This document shows positions 34,884 through 46,517 of a stretch of 64,000 nt of DNA, piece by piece. Position 1 is the stretch's first letter; each line of letters starts with the position of its first letter. The notes beneath the pieces are model-generated. The model was not told the DNA's origin. It saw only the letters and a list, made by a program, of their open reading frames with translations, and did not search any database. The stretch covers positions 10,179,813 to 10,243,812 of the forward strand of contig OY755042.1 in NCBI GenBank assembly GCA_963576565.1, given 5' to 3'. The DNA comes from Aspidapion aeneum. Its lineage: Eukaryota > Arthropoda > Insecta > Coleoptera > Brentidae. The position numbers and the translations under genes were made by a program.

Positions 34884-37800
34884 TTCTTTTTAAAAGGTAA
34901 TGAATGTACTGTTAAAATTACCAATGTAAAACTTGTTTAACTCAAAAATTACTGTCAAAAAATTATTTTTTTTTTCTACTGTGTTCTGTGGTAACTTGTG
35001 AATGTCACATACACTATGCATAGAAAAATAAGATCTTCACTCTTGTTATTAGACAATAAAACTAGTGGTCGTTTATAACAAATAATGTTTAATTACAACT
35101 TGCGCAATGTCAATCATTGCTCCCCCTGGTGGCGTTTAGTGTAAAATATAGATGATAAAATAAAGGACTTTATAAATAAAAATTTTGACTCGATCTAAAA
35201 TATGTACTGAGATAAACGCTTATGGGCGGTTCTCAATAGGTAATATAGTCCTTTCTTAAGTTTAGTTAACGTGTTTTGACTTTTAAGTTAATTGGTGTAT
35301 AATTTATTTATTATTATTATTCAATGCAATGACATACGAATAAAAAAAATAGGATGAAAAACTCTCTAAAATAGGCTAAGTTGTGTTTTAAGATGGTAAC
35401 TAGTAAACCGATATGGATGCCATTTTTAATTTTTCTACAAAAAAGGTTTAGTTTTCTGTTAGGTTAACGTTTTGATTTTTGAAAATATGAAAAATAACGT
35501 TGTTTTTTTTCGCTAAAGGTGGTTATTTTATTGCTTTGATTTAAAATAGGTCGAATTTTCTTAATATCCTTTCTTAGGATATAACTTTAGATTTTTTTCG
35601 AAAAAAATAGGTCTTCAAAGTTAGACATGTACCAAATTTTAATGTTGACAAAGATCAGTACTTTTTTTTCATAATATGAGCTTTTTATCAAACTCCCTAA
35701 TCATTTTTCTCTTTCTACATCATGGTTTTAACTCAGAATGATCTATTTGGTAATAAGTCGTTTTAGGTTTTAATTTCAAAGGTGTTAATATTTAATAAGA
35801 TATTTAAGAGTGATAAGTTCATTTATTAACATAAATAGTTAATTACCTAATTACTTCGCATGTAGCGGATTAATTCCTTTAAGGGCAAAGATAATGACAA
35901 AATAAAGCAAAAATAATTTTTATTGTGATTTTTCCCAAAATATTTTTATAATGCTATACCTATACCTGAGACGAAATTAGTTTATGACTTTACAAACAAA
36001 AGCAAGTTTTTGTTTGGACAATCTAGTTTGCTTTACCTGAATCATAGAAAATTGAATGAAGGGTTCTACATAGGTTTTTCCATTTCATAATATTTAATTA
36101 GGTATACCATTATGCAAAAATGGCTTGACAATAACTTACAATAATAAACGACAATATACTTTTTGATTTGATTAAAAATATTATGAAACGAAATTCACTT
36201 GATTACCTACATGTTAGTGAAAGAAAATAAATAAAATAGAGTCTCTCTCAAAAAAACCAAAAAAATATACAGGAGATTGTTTTTACATTTACCTCACTTT
36301 ACTTAAAAGCTGTGAATTTGCAGATAGTGCTGATAATATCCAACTTAAAAAGAAAATCAAATTTTCTTTTATGAAAAGAATAATACGTCATAAGAAAATT
36401 ATAAAGCAAAAATAGTTCGACAGGTACGTCGTTTTAAAGAATGCTATGTTTGAATGCTATGTTTTGTAACATAAAATGTAAATTTTTTATTTTTAATTTG
36501 ATAATATTTGAATAGAGTCGATATTTGCTGTGGCTACATTTATTTAGTCCATGGTTTTAACAAATTAGTGTTTTTTTTTAGAATTTTAAAAGATTTACTT
36601 GTAGACCTTGTAATAAAGAAATTTTTCATAATCGACAAAGTTGTTACTGAGATACAAAGAAATCACGTTTATTTTCCAAAAAGAAACTTGTGTATAATTT
36701 GAAAAAAAAATACATTTTTAAAATCTGGATATATAAAAATATAAAATTTGAAAATACTTCGTGGTTCATTGGTTTGAACTTGTGGTAAATCTCAATCATA
36801 TGTGTATGATATAGAGAGTACAAAAATTACAAAATGACAAAAAAAAACATCTATCACATATTCTATACAATATATTGCTAGTAGCTAGGTCTGTTTTTTG
36901 AGTTTATCCTGACCAGATACTTTACAAATGTCCTGTAGCACAAATTTATGAGAGATGAACGTTTGCATGGAAAAAGTAGTTAGAAATTATAAATTTTAAA
37001 GTTATGATGCAATATCAATAGAAAATTACTTGAGATTAATTAATTACACCATTTTGGATACTTAGATGGTCAAATAATTTGGCTTAGGTACTTTTTGCCA
37101 AATGAAATTTTAGCTATTAAACAAACAATAAAACCAAAATAAAGTAGAAATATCGATATCTACGAAGAAAAATACTTATAAAAACAATGTTATAATGACT
37201 TAACATAAATTTTTGTATTATTTAAACAAAAAATGTTATTAAATATTAATAAAAAAGGTTTAATGGTTCAAAAAAAACAAAAAAAACGGTTATTAATGCA
37301 ATACAATAAATAAAAAATATCCTCCCTTAGTTATATTTGACGGGTGTCTTCAAAAAAAATCAGTGGTTTGTTAGAGGAAGGGTTGGCAATTATTGTTTCA
37401 GCCAACTAATCAAAAATAAAGAGTTGCAATGGACTCTTTTTTTGTGTTTTTAATAAAAGATTCTTTAAAAAAAATTCAGCTAGAAAGACAAAATAGGCTT
37501 TTAATGGCAAGAGAATGATAAGTTTAATGAGACTTTATTTTAACAACACTGTGCTACAATTAAGACAAAATAATGGACTCTTTTATCCATTTTAGTTAAA
37601 TAATGTTTTGATGGAACAATTTTAAAAGTTTACCAACGAGTTTTGGAGTTATAACTCAAATCTAGAGTTCAGTAAAGATTTATTAAGGCAAGAGGTTGAT
37701 CCTTTCGCATGCTGGAGAATCCGTCCTCCAGATAGAAATGGAGAGCATTTTATTTGCTGGCATATTTGGATAGTATTTAACCTTAACTTTTCAATAAAAA

Positions 37801-38224
37801 AAATATTCTACCAATTTATCTTTTAAAAATTTAAAATGATCATATATCAATAGAAAAATTGTCATGACATTGACATTTTCCTTGTACTGTACTGTGGACA
37901 AAAAATATTCAAAAATTTAAAAAATTCATAAAATAATTGCAACACAGATTATAACGTTAGTAAATTAAACAACGAAAAACAGTTATGGCACATCTTCCAA
38001 CAAATTAGTTTTGGTTTTCAAAAACTAGACAAGACTATTTCTTTTTAAACGAACAATTTTACAAAAATTTCCTTTAGTTTTTCCAACAACATACTACCAA
38101 TGGGTTAACTAAAGTACTACTGAGTTTTTCTCAAACTTTCAACATAAAATTTTCACAAATTTTCCAAATTTTTTCCCAAATTTTCCAAAAAAATTTTTCA
38201 CGAATTTTCCAAAAACTAAATTAC
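34884..38224. other. LTR-element interior, 5' part: non-coding
   Basis: AT-rich leader-side sequence of the element (sense is minus). No gag-like frame, no zinc knuckle (CX2CX4HX4C), no repeat family recognised. Confidence 0.55.
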
Positions 38225-38243
38225 CCCGAACTACTGACACCAC
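38225..38243 (-). other. Primer binding site of the LTR element
   Basis: On the minus strand the LTR end TGTTACA is followed by AAG and then TGGTGTCAGTAGTTCGGGG. TGG pairs with a tRNA CCA end, and TGGTGTCAG...AGT resembles the complement of a tRNA-Leu 3' end (ending CTGACACCA). The tRNA assignment is from memory and tentative. Confidence 0.65.
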
Positions 38244-38245
38244 TT

Positions 38246-39519
38246 TGTAACAGGAGCCTGCGTGTGACAGTGGTACTGTCACCTCAAGTGGCCAAAGCTT
38301 AAAGGTTGTAAACTACCAACTTAGGCTACAACTTATATAAATTATAAAAAGATTAAATGTTACTATATGTTATTAAATTTACACGATCTCGAAAGGGAAT
38401 TTGGCGGTTCTTGGAGGAAAAGTATGCTATAAACGTTTTTCTCAAATGCATAACTAATAGGATAATCATACATACCTTTTCAATTTTCTTCTTGCAGCTT
38501 CACACTTTCACTTCTAATATTTATTATTTAAATATCAAATTTTTACTACCATTGAACTTTTATATTCAAATATTTACACTTCTTAAACTTTTAGGTTTTA
38601 TAAACCTTTTATATATTTGTTGTAAATATATATATTTATCAACATCTTAAACGTTGATTGAATGAGTGAAACTATTCAATCAACTGTTTAATTTACTTAA
38701 TATTACTGTTTAGGTTTGGGATATGTTATTAATTAAAAATGCCGATTTTAGGGCAACGAATGGTTTGTATTTTGTTGATAAAAAACCATAAAACAGTTAA
38801 ACACATTATTTCAAAACACTGGAAACAGTAATAATTAATGACTTTACAATCAATAAACTCTAAAAGAAAAGACCAAAATAATTATGAATATTAAAGTTAA
38901 CAGTTTTATACAATGTTAAAATAATTGATAAATTTCCCCAGTTGAAATAAAACCCCCCCTTAAGAAGTGTAAATGAAAGTGTACCGTACTAGGCAACGAC
39001 AAACTAAAGAGTAAAATCCCTGACGACTTTCGAAAGTTTCCCGTCTCAGTTAAAGCGACCCTGCGCTTGAAGGGACAAATATCTTGGCGTTGATTGGCTA
39101 GAATTCTACTCCCTTTCACTTTGGCGAGAAAGAAATAGACTGCGCTTTAAGCGCTCCACTAAGAGATGAAATAGCAATGCAAGCCAGACTGAAAAACCCG
39201 TTAGAAAGGAAAATTACACAGTGTGTTTTTTTTTTAATTGAAAATAGTTTAAAATTTGTTTCCAGTTACAAAATAAGAATTATTTTGATGTTAGTGGCTC
39301 AAAGGACATATTAGCCGAATACAACTTTTATTAAAATACAGCGAACCTGAAAACATGCCTAAAAACAAGTCGCCGAGTTGCCATAAATTTTACTTAATCT
39401 TAACCTAGTCTTGCATATAATTAATGCTTGTTGATGACAAAAACAATATTTAATTAAAAATCTTTAAAAACTTATAAATGGCAAAAATACCATTTATGCT
39501 CAAATCCCGTTTTGTTACA
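38246..39519 (-). repeat. LTR (5' LTR of the minus-strand element)
   Basis: Same 1,274 bp as 23246-24519, exactly 15,000 bp downstream. The right flank CCGTGAGC continues the sequence interrupted at 23245 (CCCGT), supporting a true insertion site. Confidence 0.92.
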
Positions 39520-39523
39520 CCGT

Positions 39524-39914
39524 GAGCTTAAAAGCAGGGGGGGGGGGGCGGCGCAAATGGCTTAAGAGTGGGGTTCTTAATTTTTTTCTTTTTAATAACC
39601 CAGAAAAAAATACCACAATGTGTTGAAAAAAACTAAGATATATTTCTTACCGTAAAAAATTACTCTAAAAAAACAGTATCGAAAATCATATTCGGATTTA
39701 CTTGCGTCTTATCATGTTATATTATACAAGGTGACAATTTGAAAAGGATCCACTTGGATTTTCTCGAATATTATCAGGAAATTAAAAAAACGCCGAAACA
39801 TGTTGATTTTGTTTGCAAGGGGGACACTTTTTGGCTATCTTGAAATTTTTGTAGCACGAACCCCCTTCGAGGGGTATACTTTACCCCTATATTTTGATTG
39901 GGGAAAGTGGGTCT
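39524..39914. other. Intron 6, unassigned segment
   Basis: Begins with a G-run of about 13 bases near 39537-39548 and GGCGGCGC. The rest is AT-rich without a recognised feature. Confidence 0.4.
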
Positions 39915-40300
39915 AGTGATACTACTACTTGTCGGTTTAGAACGTTTTTCTACGTTGTCCGACGCCTATTCTCCACCTCCTTCGATCCTGACAATCATCC
40001 TCTGTCAGATTTTTTTTGACTCATTGATCTTTGGATTCACTGTTGCCATTCTAGTTTAGGACGTCCTCTTTTTCTGCGCCCTATTGGTTGCCATTCTAGG
40101 ACCTGTATTGGTAATCTTTCGTCGTTCATCCGTTGTACATGGCCGTATTATATCAATTGCCTTTTAGTGATGTCACCCGTTATGCTTCCCTCAATTCCCA
40201 TTCTTTCTTTTATGATCTCATTTCTTATGTGATCTAATCTAGATATTCTCATTGATCTTCTTATTGCATCCATTTCGACACTTTCCATTTTTGTTTTGTA
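39915..40300 (-). pseudogene. Non-LTR ORF C-terminal fragment (downstream half of split copy)
   Basis: Minus strand encodes KMESVEMDAIRRSMRISRLD, an in-frame stop before YGHVQRMNDERLP, then PIGRRKRGRPKLEWQQ and a stop. It continues the ORF at 41166-42047, from which it is separated by double-hairpin copy 6. Close relative of 31362-31720. Confidence 0.82.
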
Positions 40301-40443
40301 TTTAGCTCACACATATACTATACTATAGTAGTGTGAGAGCTATGGTGATCCTAATTTTTTCGAGAAAAAAAAAGTTGCTCCGATTTCAAAATTTTTTATA
40401 TACCTTTGCGTTTCAGATGTTTTTGAAACATTTTTGTTGCGCC

Positions 40444-40477
<34 letters not shown>

Positions 40478-41165
40478 ATGTCTGTCTGTAACGACCAACG
40501 CGCATAACTCAAAAACCGCTTAACCGATTTTAATATAATTTGGTACCTAGGCTGGGTCTTGGCTCGAGATGGTCCCATTTAAAAATGAACAAAATCCACC
40601 GAACACAAACCAAATAAAAGGGTGGGGGTAGATTTCAAAAATTAGAGTTTATGTGAAAATATGGCGTGTGTGGTATCAAACGAAAGGTAATTGAGTCTGC
40701 AGTTAAACAAAATACATTTTAATTTATTTAAAAAAAAGGGTGGGGGTATATCTTAAAAATTAGAGTTTAAGTGAAAATATGGCGTGTGTGATATCAAACG
40801 AAAGGTAATTGAGTCCGGAGTTTAACAAAATACATTTTAGTTTTTTGTTTTTTTTTTAAGGGTGGGGGTATATTTTAAAAATTAGAGTTTAAGTGAGAAT
40901 ATGGCGTGTGTGATATCAAACGAAAGGTAATTAAGTCCGGAGTTTAACAAAATACATTTTAGTTTTTTATTTTTTTTAAGGGTGGGGGTAGATTTCAAAA
41001 ATTTGAGTTTAAGTCAAAACATGGCTTGTGTGGTATCAAACAAAAGGTAATTTAGTCTGGAGTTGAATAAAATATATTTCAGTTTTTAGTTATATTAGCT
41101 CACACGTACACTATAGCTATAGTACCTAGTGCGAGCTTAGGGGCCCATATATTGGCAGAGTATTT
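40301..41165 (-). repeat. Double-hairpin repeat, copy 6 (inserted in a non-LTR ORF)
   Basis: From TTTAGCTCACACATATACTA with (GTCT)n at 40444-40490, through four GGGTGGGGGTA units, to the hairpin at about 41098-41138 and GGCAGAGTATTTTT. The non-LTR reading frame continues in phase on either side (VTEK before, YKTKMESVEM after), so the insertion split a single ORF. AAATAC is present at both junctions. Confidence 0.8.
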
Positions 41166-42047
41166 TTCTGTTACGCGACAAGTCTTTATTCCATACAACA
41201 GCGTGCTTTTCACCATTGTTTCATATATGTTAAATTTTACATTCTTTTTTATCTCTCTGCTCCATAAAATACTGTTAAGACATCCAATAACCTTTTTTGC
41301 CTTTACTATTCTTTTTTCCAATTCTTTACAGTCTGTTCCTATCTTATCAAATGTGACACCCAAGTATACATACTCATTGCATAGAGATATTGTCGCTTTT
41401 ATGTATGTATGATTAATATTAGTTTGCTCTAAAACTGTCCATAATTTTTCCACTGGAACGGTATCATATGCTTTTTGTAGGTCCACAAAGGTAACATGAG
41501 TCTCTATATTTCTGGCGCTCCTTTTCTCAATTACTTGTTTAAGACAAAAAACATTATCACTACAAGATCTGCCTGCGCGAAACCCACTTTGCTCTTTTTC
41601 TTCTTGTTCATGAAAACCATTCTCTATTAGATCTCTAAGAATCCTACCGTACAATCTACTTAGAGTACTGGTTACTGATATTCCTCTGTAATTGTTGCAA
41701 TCCAGCTTGTTTCCTTTTTTATGTATTGAGGATATGAATGCAATTTTCCAATCATTAGGTACTAGATGTCCGTTTATGCATTGATTAATAATATATGTGA
41801 GATTTTCGAGTAGTTTCTCTGATCCATATTTGAGCATTTCAGCATATATTCCCCCAGGTCCGCTAGCTTCTCCGGATTTAAGTTTTTTAATATTATTCTT
41901 TATCATTTCTTTTTCGATGATTACTTCCTCTCCATGTACTTCTATGTCTCTTCTCGGAGAGGCTGCCAGATATTCGAGTCTCGTCTGATTATCTGGATGT
42001 TTACTTTTTCTTTTGTTGGGTTTTTTACTGTAGAAATGAATTTCCAT
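41166..42047 (-). pseudogene. Non-LTR retrotransposon reverse transcriptase relic
   Basis: Long minus-strand frame with RT signatures: SGEASGPGGIYAEMLKYGSE, VPNDWKIAFISSIHKKGNKL, CNNYRGISVTSTLSRLYGRI, EEKEQSGFRAGRSCSDNVFC and THVTFVDLQKAYDTV. It then jumps from NHTYIKA directly to EYVYLGVTFDKIGTD. The palm segment with the catalytic FADD-type motif is therefore deleted, although the frame stays open. Family style is RTE-like or a related clade. Inactive. Confidence 0.87.
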
Positions 42048-42333
42048 ACTTCAGAACTCTGCATGAAGTTTTTCTCTCAAAATAGAACCAAGAATTACCG
42101 CCTTCAAAATTAGCATCTTATTGAATTACGAACACAGAAATTACAAATTAAAACTTCTAAAACTAATAAAGAAAAAACTTAAAGATTAAGAGGAGCTGGT
42201 AATTGAAGAACATATTCGAGTGGTGAATCGGTGTGTGTAATTTGGTGTACACGCTAGAAGAAGCATTGCTTCGGCAACTTGGATATTGTAACGCCCTTTG
42301 GTGTACCAAAATTGGCAACCGATGCATCCACAT

Positions 42334-42725
42334 CGACAAGTTTCGTGGCTAATCGGGCAAAAAGGAGTTTTTTGTTTCCTTTATATTTTTCCGTGGGTAG
42401 CCTGAAACTTAACCTCACGGGGGTCCAAGATCTAATGGACACCTAATAAGTGTTGACAGTTAACCGTTTCGTCCTTATGGGACTCCTCAGAACACTGCTG
42501 GTCAATGTGACAAATCTTGCAAAGTTAATCAGACGGTTTTGTCTCTAATTAAATTCTTTTAAGCAGTGTTCTGAGGAGTCCCATAAGGACGAAACGGTTA
42601 ACTGTCAACACTTATTAGGTGTCCATTAGATCTTGCACCCCCGTGAGGTTAAGTTTCAGGCTACCCACGGAAAAATATAAGGGAAACAAAAAACTCCTTT
42701 TTGCCTGATTAGCCACGAAACTTGT
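42334..42725. repeat. Large inverted repeat, arms about 165 bp
   Basis: Left arm about 42334-42499 (ACAAGTTTCGTGGCTAATCG ... CCTCAGAACACTGCT) mirrors right arm about 42562-42725 (AGCAGTGTTCTGAGGAGTCC ... GATTAGCCACGAAACTTGT), with a 62-bp spacer. The arms differ at few positions. It ends about 64 bp before exon E7, so the pre-mRNA could form a long hairpin next to the acceptor. Probably a MITE. Confidence 0.82.
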
Positions 42726-42788
42726 TTGATTTTTAAATTCACGGGTACGAAATTCCACGTTTGTTTATGCTTCTTATTATTTACATAG

Positions 42789-43024
42789 GGCCGTTCGAGA
42801 AGGCTGGATCCGGGCCAAATACGTAGACAAAAAGTTCGTGAGAGACCTGTCGCAGTTGAAATCATTACCCGACGAGAATAGGGGAAGATCAAGTTTTATG
42901 GAGGTACGAAAGTGGAGCGTCCGCAAAATTCGCAGACGACCGAAGAGTGCCACTAGGGAGAAACGAAAGTCACAAATCAACCTGGTTGAGGAAGTGACGA
43001 AGACTTTTGACAAGTTGTCGGAGG
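42789..43024 (+). CDS. CenB1A: ACAP/centaurin-beta ArfGAP, exon E7 (end of ArfGAP, basic linker)
   Basis: A 236-bp exon; the first base completes Gly and the last base (G) begins a Gly codon. It encodes AVREGWIRAKYVDKKFVRDL, the conserved C-terminal helix of the ArfGAP domain (IRAKYV.KKFV). A lysine/arginine-rich segment follows (RKWSVRKIRRRPKSATREKR) and an acidic-amphipathic tail (LVEEVTKTFDKLSE). The basic segment is unlike E4 or E8 in composition and may bind membrane or a partner; that is inference. Acceptor TTATTTACATAG, donor GTAAGC. Confidence 0.92.
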
Positions 43025-43062
43025 GTAAGCAAAATGTAACTTAAGGCAATTATTAGCGTAGG

Positions 43063-44290
43063 ACCGTTCGGGTATTTGTTCTCTTCCATTAAATACAAGA
43101 ATCTAACAGAGAGCGTTTATATTGTTCTTTTAACCAAAGATGCTATTAAGTTTTTTAATACACTTCCCAACAGGCTAAAAGGTATCCAAAGCTACCAACT
43201 TTATAAAAAAGAGTGGTTCAAATTAATTTGCAATATAGAACCCTATAGTATAAGTGAGTTTTTAAATTATAATGAATTTGTGGTGTGATAGTTCATTTTT
43301 TATTTTCAGTCATGTTTATATTTTTGTTTTTATGGTTGTTTGTGCAAATTTTATGTTAGTGTTTTATTTTGTTTTACTGCTGTAAATTTAACTTTTTTAC
43401 TTGAGTTATAAAAAAATGTTAATATTTTAAATTTTATTTTACCAGACAAAAAAGCTCTTTTAACAGTTTTTAGCTTTAATTTAGTAGTATTAGTGCAGTA
43501 CAAAATTTGCTTTAAAATAAATTACCCATTTATTTTAGTTACTTCTATATATATTTTGTAATTGTTCAAATCTCAGTCTTGTCTTATATTTAATGTATAG
43601 TGTCACTTTTACAATTCTTTGTATCAATGTCTTTTAGTTATTACCTAGATTCATTTTAAATGATTAGAACTAACAACACGGTAAAAAAAATTGTCTTAGA
43701 TCAAAGCGAATTGCTTTAAAGTAAAATAATTTGTGTTTTCCTAGTCACCATAATATTTTCTTGATAACACAAAAAATGTTTTGCCTTTTATTTTAATGTG
43801 AAACAGAAATTGTTTTATTATTGGAACTGAATTAATCTAAGGCACCGTTTTCTTTGGAAGCAAAATATTACTTATGTGAAGAAAATTCGCTTTGTTACAA
43901 AATGGAATATACTAAATCAAAACAATTACAGAAGAAAAATAAAGTCTCATTTCGGGATTTAACGCTGCGTTGAACTAAAAAGAAATATTTTAATTCAACA
44001 CAAATTGTTTTAAGGTAAAACAATATATTCAAGAAAAGAACGTGTTTTCATTGCAGACAAAGTTTTTTACTGTGAATACAACATTTTTTACCGTGAATAA
44101 TGGCGAAAAACACAATATACATATTAAATGTAACGAAAAATATATATAACATATTTTTCTATTGTAAAACATTTAAGTGTGGCGAAGTATGACGTAGCTG
44201 TGTATAGCAGTAAAATTATCGAAAACTTGACGATCCAAATTTACTTTTGTATATATTTTGGCTGAATAAATCTATTGTCTATTGTAACAT
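43063..44290 (+). pseudogene. Non-LTR (CR1/Jockey-like) 3' end
   Basis: 43076-43288 encodes DAIKFFNTLPNRLKGIQSYQ and FKLICNIEPYSISEFL, the C-terminal motif (FN.LP..L+.......F+..+.......YS+.EFL) seen after the RT domain in CR1/Jockey-type ORFs. The following AT-rich kilobase may be its 3' UTR; it ends near GCTGAATAAATCTATTGTCT. Lacks RT. Confidence 0.6.
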
Positions 44291-44436
44291 ACCTCCTGAG
44301 CAGGATGATTAATGGTGAAACAATGAAAGTGTATGATTTTCTGACGTTTCTTGGTTAAACGCTTTGTGTTATTTTCTCGCATTTAATGGAAGAGAAGGAA
44401 CAACAGGACTGTCCATCGCTAATAATTAGCTTTAAA

Positions 44437-45434
44437 TGGCTCTGGAACGAAATAGCGATGTACAAAATAGCGACGTTCAAAATAGCGAGTAATGAAATAG
44501 CGACTATCAAAATAGCGATGTAATGAAAGAGCGACTATCAAAATAGCGATGTATCAAAATAGCGTTTGTAACAAAACAGCGACATATCAAAATAGCGATG
44601 TATCAAAATAGCGACAATCAAAATAGCGATATATCAAAATAGCGACAACCAAAATAGCGACAATCAAAATAGCGATGTATCAAAATAGCGATGTATCAAA
44701 ATAGCGATGAATCAAAATAGCGATGTATTAAAATAGCGATGTATGAAAATGGCGATGTATCAAAATACCGAATCAAACCAAACCGAATCGAATCAAATTA
44801 ATCCAAACCGAAAAGAACCGAAATGCGCTATTATAATTTTGACTATACCAGCTTATTAAAAAAAAAACTTTTCTGATTCTTTTCCGGGATCCTAGAGGGT
44901 GTGAATCCGAACCGAACCGAACCGAATTCGGTTCGGTTCGGATTCATACTCTCTAGGATTCCGGAAAAGAAGTCTGGAGAGTTTTTTTTGAAAAATATGC
45001 TGGGTCGGTTCGGTTCGGTTCGGATTCACACCCTTTAGGATCCCGGAAAAGAAGTCAGGAAAGTTTTTTTTTGGAAACATTTCTTAGAAAGAAACCCTTT
45101 AGTCGAGCTATATGCCAAAACGGAACCGAAATATCGCTATTTTGATAGTCGCTATTTTATTACGTCGCTGTTTTGATAGTCGCTATTTTGTTACATCGCT
45201 ATTTTGATAGTCGTTATTTTGTTACATCGCTATTTTGATAGTCGCTATTTTGTTACATCGCTTTTTTGTTACATCGCTATCTCGTTACAATCGCTATTTT
45301 GTTACATCGCTATTTTGTTACATCGCTATTTTGATAGTCGCCTTTTCATTACATCGCTATTTTGATTGTCGCTATTTCGATACCGCTATTTTAATAGTCG
45401 CTATTTTGTACATCGCTATTTCGTTCCAGAGCCC
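44437..45434. mobile_element. Foldback-type inverted-repeat element FB3
   Basis: Ends GGCTCTGGAACGAAATAGCG and its inverse CGCTATTTCGTTCCAGAGCC. The left arm (about 44450-44770) repeats CAAAATAGCGATGTAT and CAAAATAGCGACAAT; the right arm (about 45130-45425) is the inverse. The core (44780-45110) has three GGATCC/GGATTCC-CGGGAAAGAAG motifs and CGAACCGAACCG/GGTTCGGTTCGG tracts, as in FB1 and FB2. I could not find a perfect 9-bp target duplication (left GCTTTAAAT, right CTTTTTCAC). Confidence 0.85.
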
Positions 45435-45944
45435 TTTTTCACAACTTCATTTTCCACGTTTTTGTATAAGGTGTCCTAAGGTCTTATTCACGATCATCAT
45501 GTTATGTTCTTAGATAGAGGATCGAAGGCGTTTAGCTAGGGCCCCGGGATGCAGTGATTCTATTTTTACCCAACTGCAGCACGGCGAAAGGAAGGGTAAT
45601 GTTTTTTGATTGTTGTATGTAAGTAAATATGTATGTTTGTGTCAAGCTAGAGGCTAAACGGCTGAGCCGATTTTGACAAAAAAGGTGTCGTTGAAGTGCT
45701 ACTGATCCCGAAGGTGCTATAGGCTATATTTTTTTAAACAGCAATTAACATGGCGGTCTTCAGACGCCATTTTGTCACATGATGTAGGATTTAAGGCATA
45801 CAAATTATCTAAATTTCAGGCGATTTTATTGAAATTCCTTTGATTACCCATTGTAAATGTCCTCTAATTTGCTGTAGTTACTTTGTAGTCTTCCCTGCTC
45901 CCACCCATTTTCCCTTCTGTCTATTCCCCCCACCCTATTCAAAA
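45435..45944. other. Intron 7, segment between repeats
   Basis: Contains a half mini-element TAGGGCCCCGGGATGCAGTG / ATTCTA at about 45537-45562. A stretch near 45625-45680 (GAGGCTAAACGGCTGAGCCG) is like a degenerate dispersed repeat. No exon. Confidence 0.45.
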
Positions 45945-46310
45945 ACCATATTTGCATAATTTTATCAAATATAGAGCGATTTAAAAAAAAATATATATTC
46001 CAACACCATCTTCCTAGTTTGTCCCCCCCGCCTCTCCCACTCTCCTCTCCGCCATCCTTATTAGTAATAGTTATAGCTATAACTGTCACAAATATAAAGC
46101 GATTTCAAAAATTCTTTCTGCACACGCTTTAAGACTTTTTTTCCAAAATCATTTTACTAGTTTCCCCCTTTATCTCCCTCTCGTGTCCCCACCCTCCTTA
46201 TTAGTAATAGTTGTAGCTATACCTTTCATAAATTTGGAGCGATTTGAAAAATTGTTTCGGTACATGCATTAAGATTTTTTTCGACACTATTTTACTAGGG
46301 AGGAGGGAAC
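45945..46310. repeat. Tandem repeat, about 140-bp unit
   Basis: Two and a half units. Each has CCTTATTAGTAATAGTT (starting about 46056 and 46196), then a GAGCGATTT-like block, CATGCATTAAGA-like sequence and TTTTACTAG. Confidence 0.75.
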
Positions 46311-46517
46311 CCTCCCTCTCTCCTCCCCCACCTTCACTCAATAGAAGGTAACACTGTTCGCGTCCGTAGAAAATCTACACGTACTTTTTGGGTAAAACTA
46401 AATAAATTGTAAATTCATAGTTCTTTTTATAAGGCTGAATAAGAATTAAACCTAAAAGTTCGAAATAAAAAAAAAATTCATAAAAAAAACACCCAACTGC
46501 TAAATTTACTTGTAACT

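Larger units (their letters stand above)
23246..39519 (-). mobile_element. Giant non-coding LTR retrotransposon (LARD-like), full length
   Basis: Two 1,274-bp direct repeats (23246-24519 and 38246-39519) appear identical over every aligned line. They begin TGTAACA and end TGTTACA (TG...CA) and enclose 13,726 bp. The unit is flanked by a 4-bp direct repeat CCGT (23242-23245 and 39520-39523). On the minus strand, three bases inside the 5' LTR is TGGTGTCAGTAGTTCGGGG (tRNA-type PBS), and AGGGGGGAG (PPT) lies three bases from the 3' LTR. No interior frame exceeds about 117 codons and none shows gag, protease, RT, RNase H or integrase. It must therefore have been moved by another element's proteins. 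It is antisense to the host gene. Confidence 0.9.

Noticed and set aside
23246..39519. Two independent TIR transposons with TGTAACA/TGTTACA ends
   Set aside because: Neither copy alone has matching flanks (CCGT/TTAC and ACTT/CCGT), but the outer flanks of the pair match (CCGT), and PBS and PPT sit inside; an LTR element explains all of this.
42838..43044. Separate small ORF starting at Met in 42838
   Set aside because: Same frame as exon E7; its start is an internal codon and its end is read-through past the E7 donor.
45235..45513. Open frame with repeated YFVTSLF/IAILIVA
   Set aside because: Translation of the FB3 right arm, not a membrane protein.
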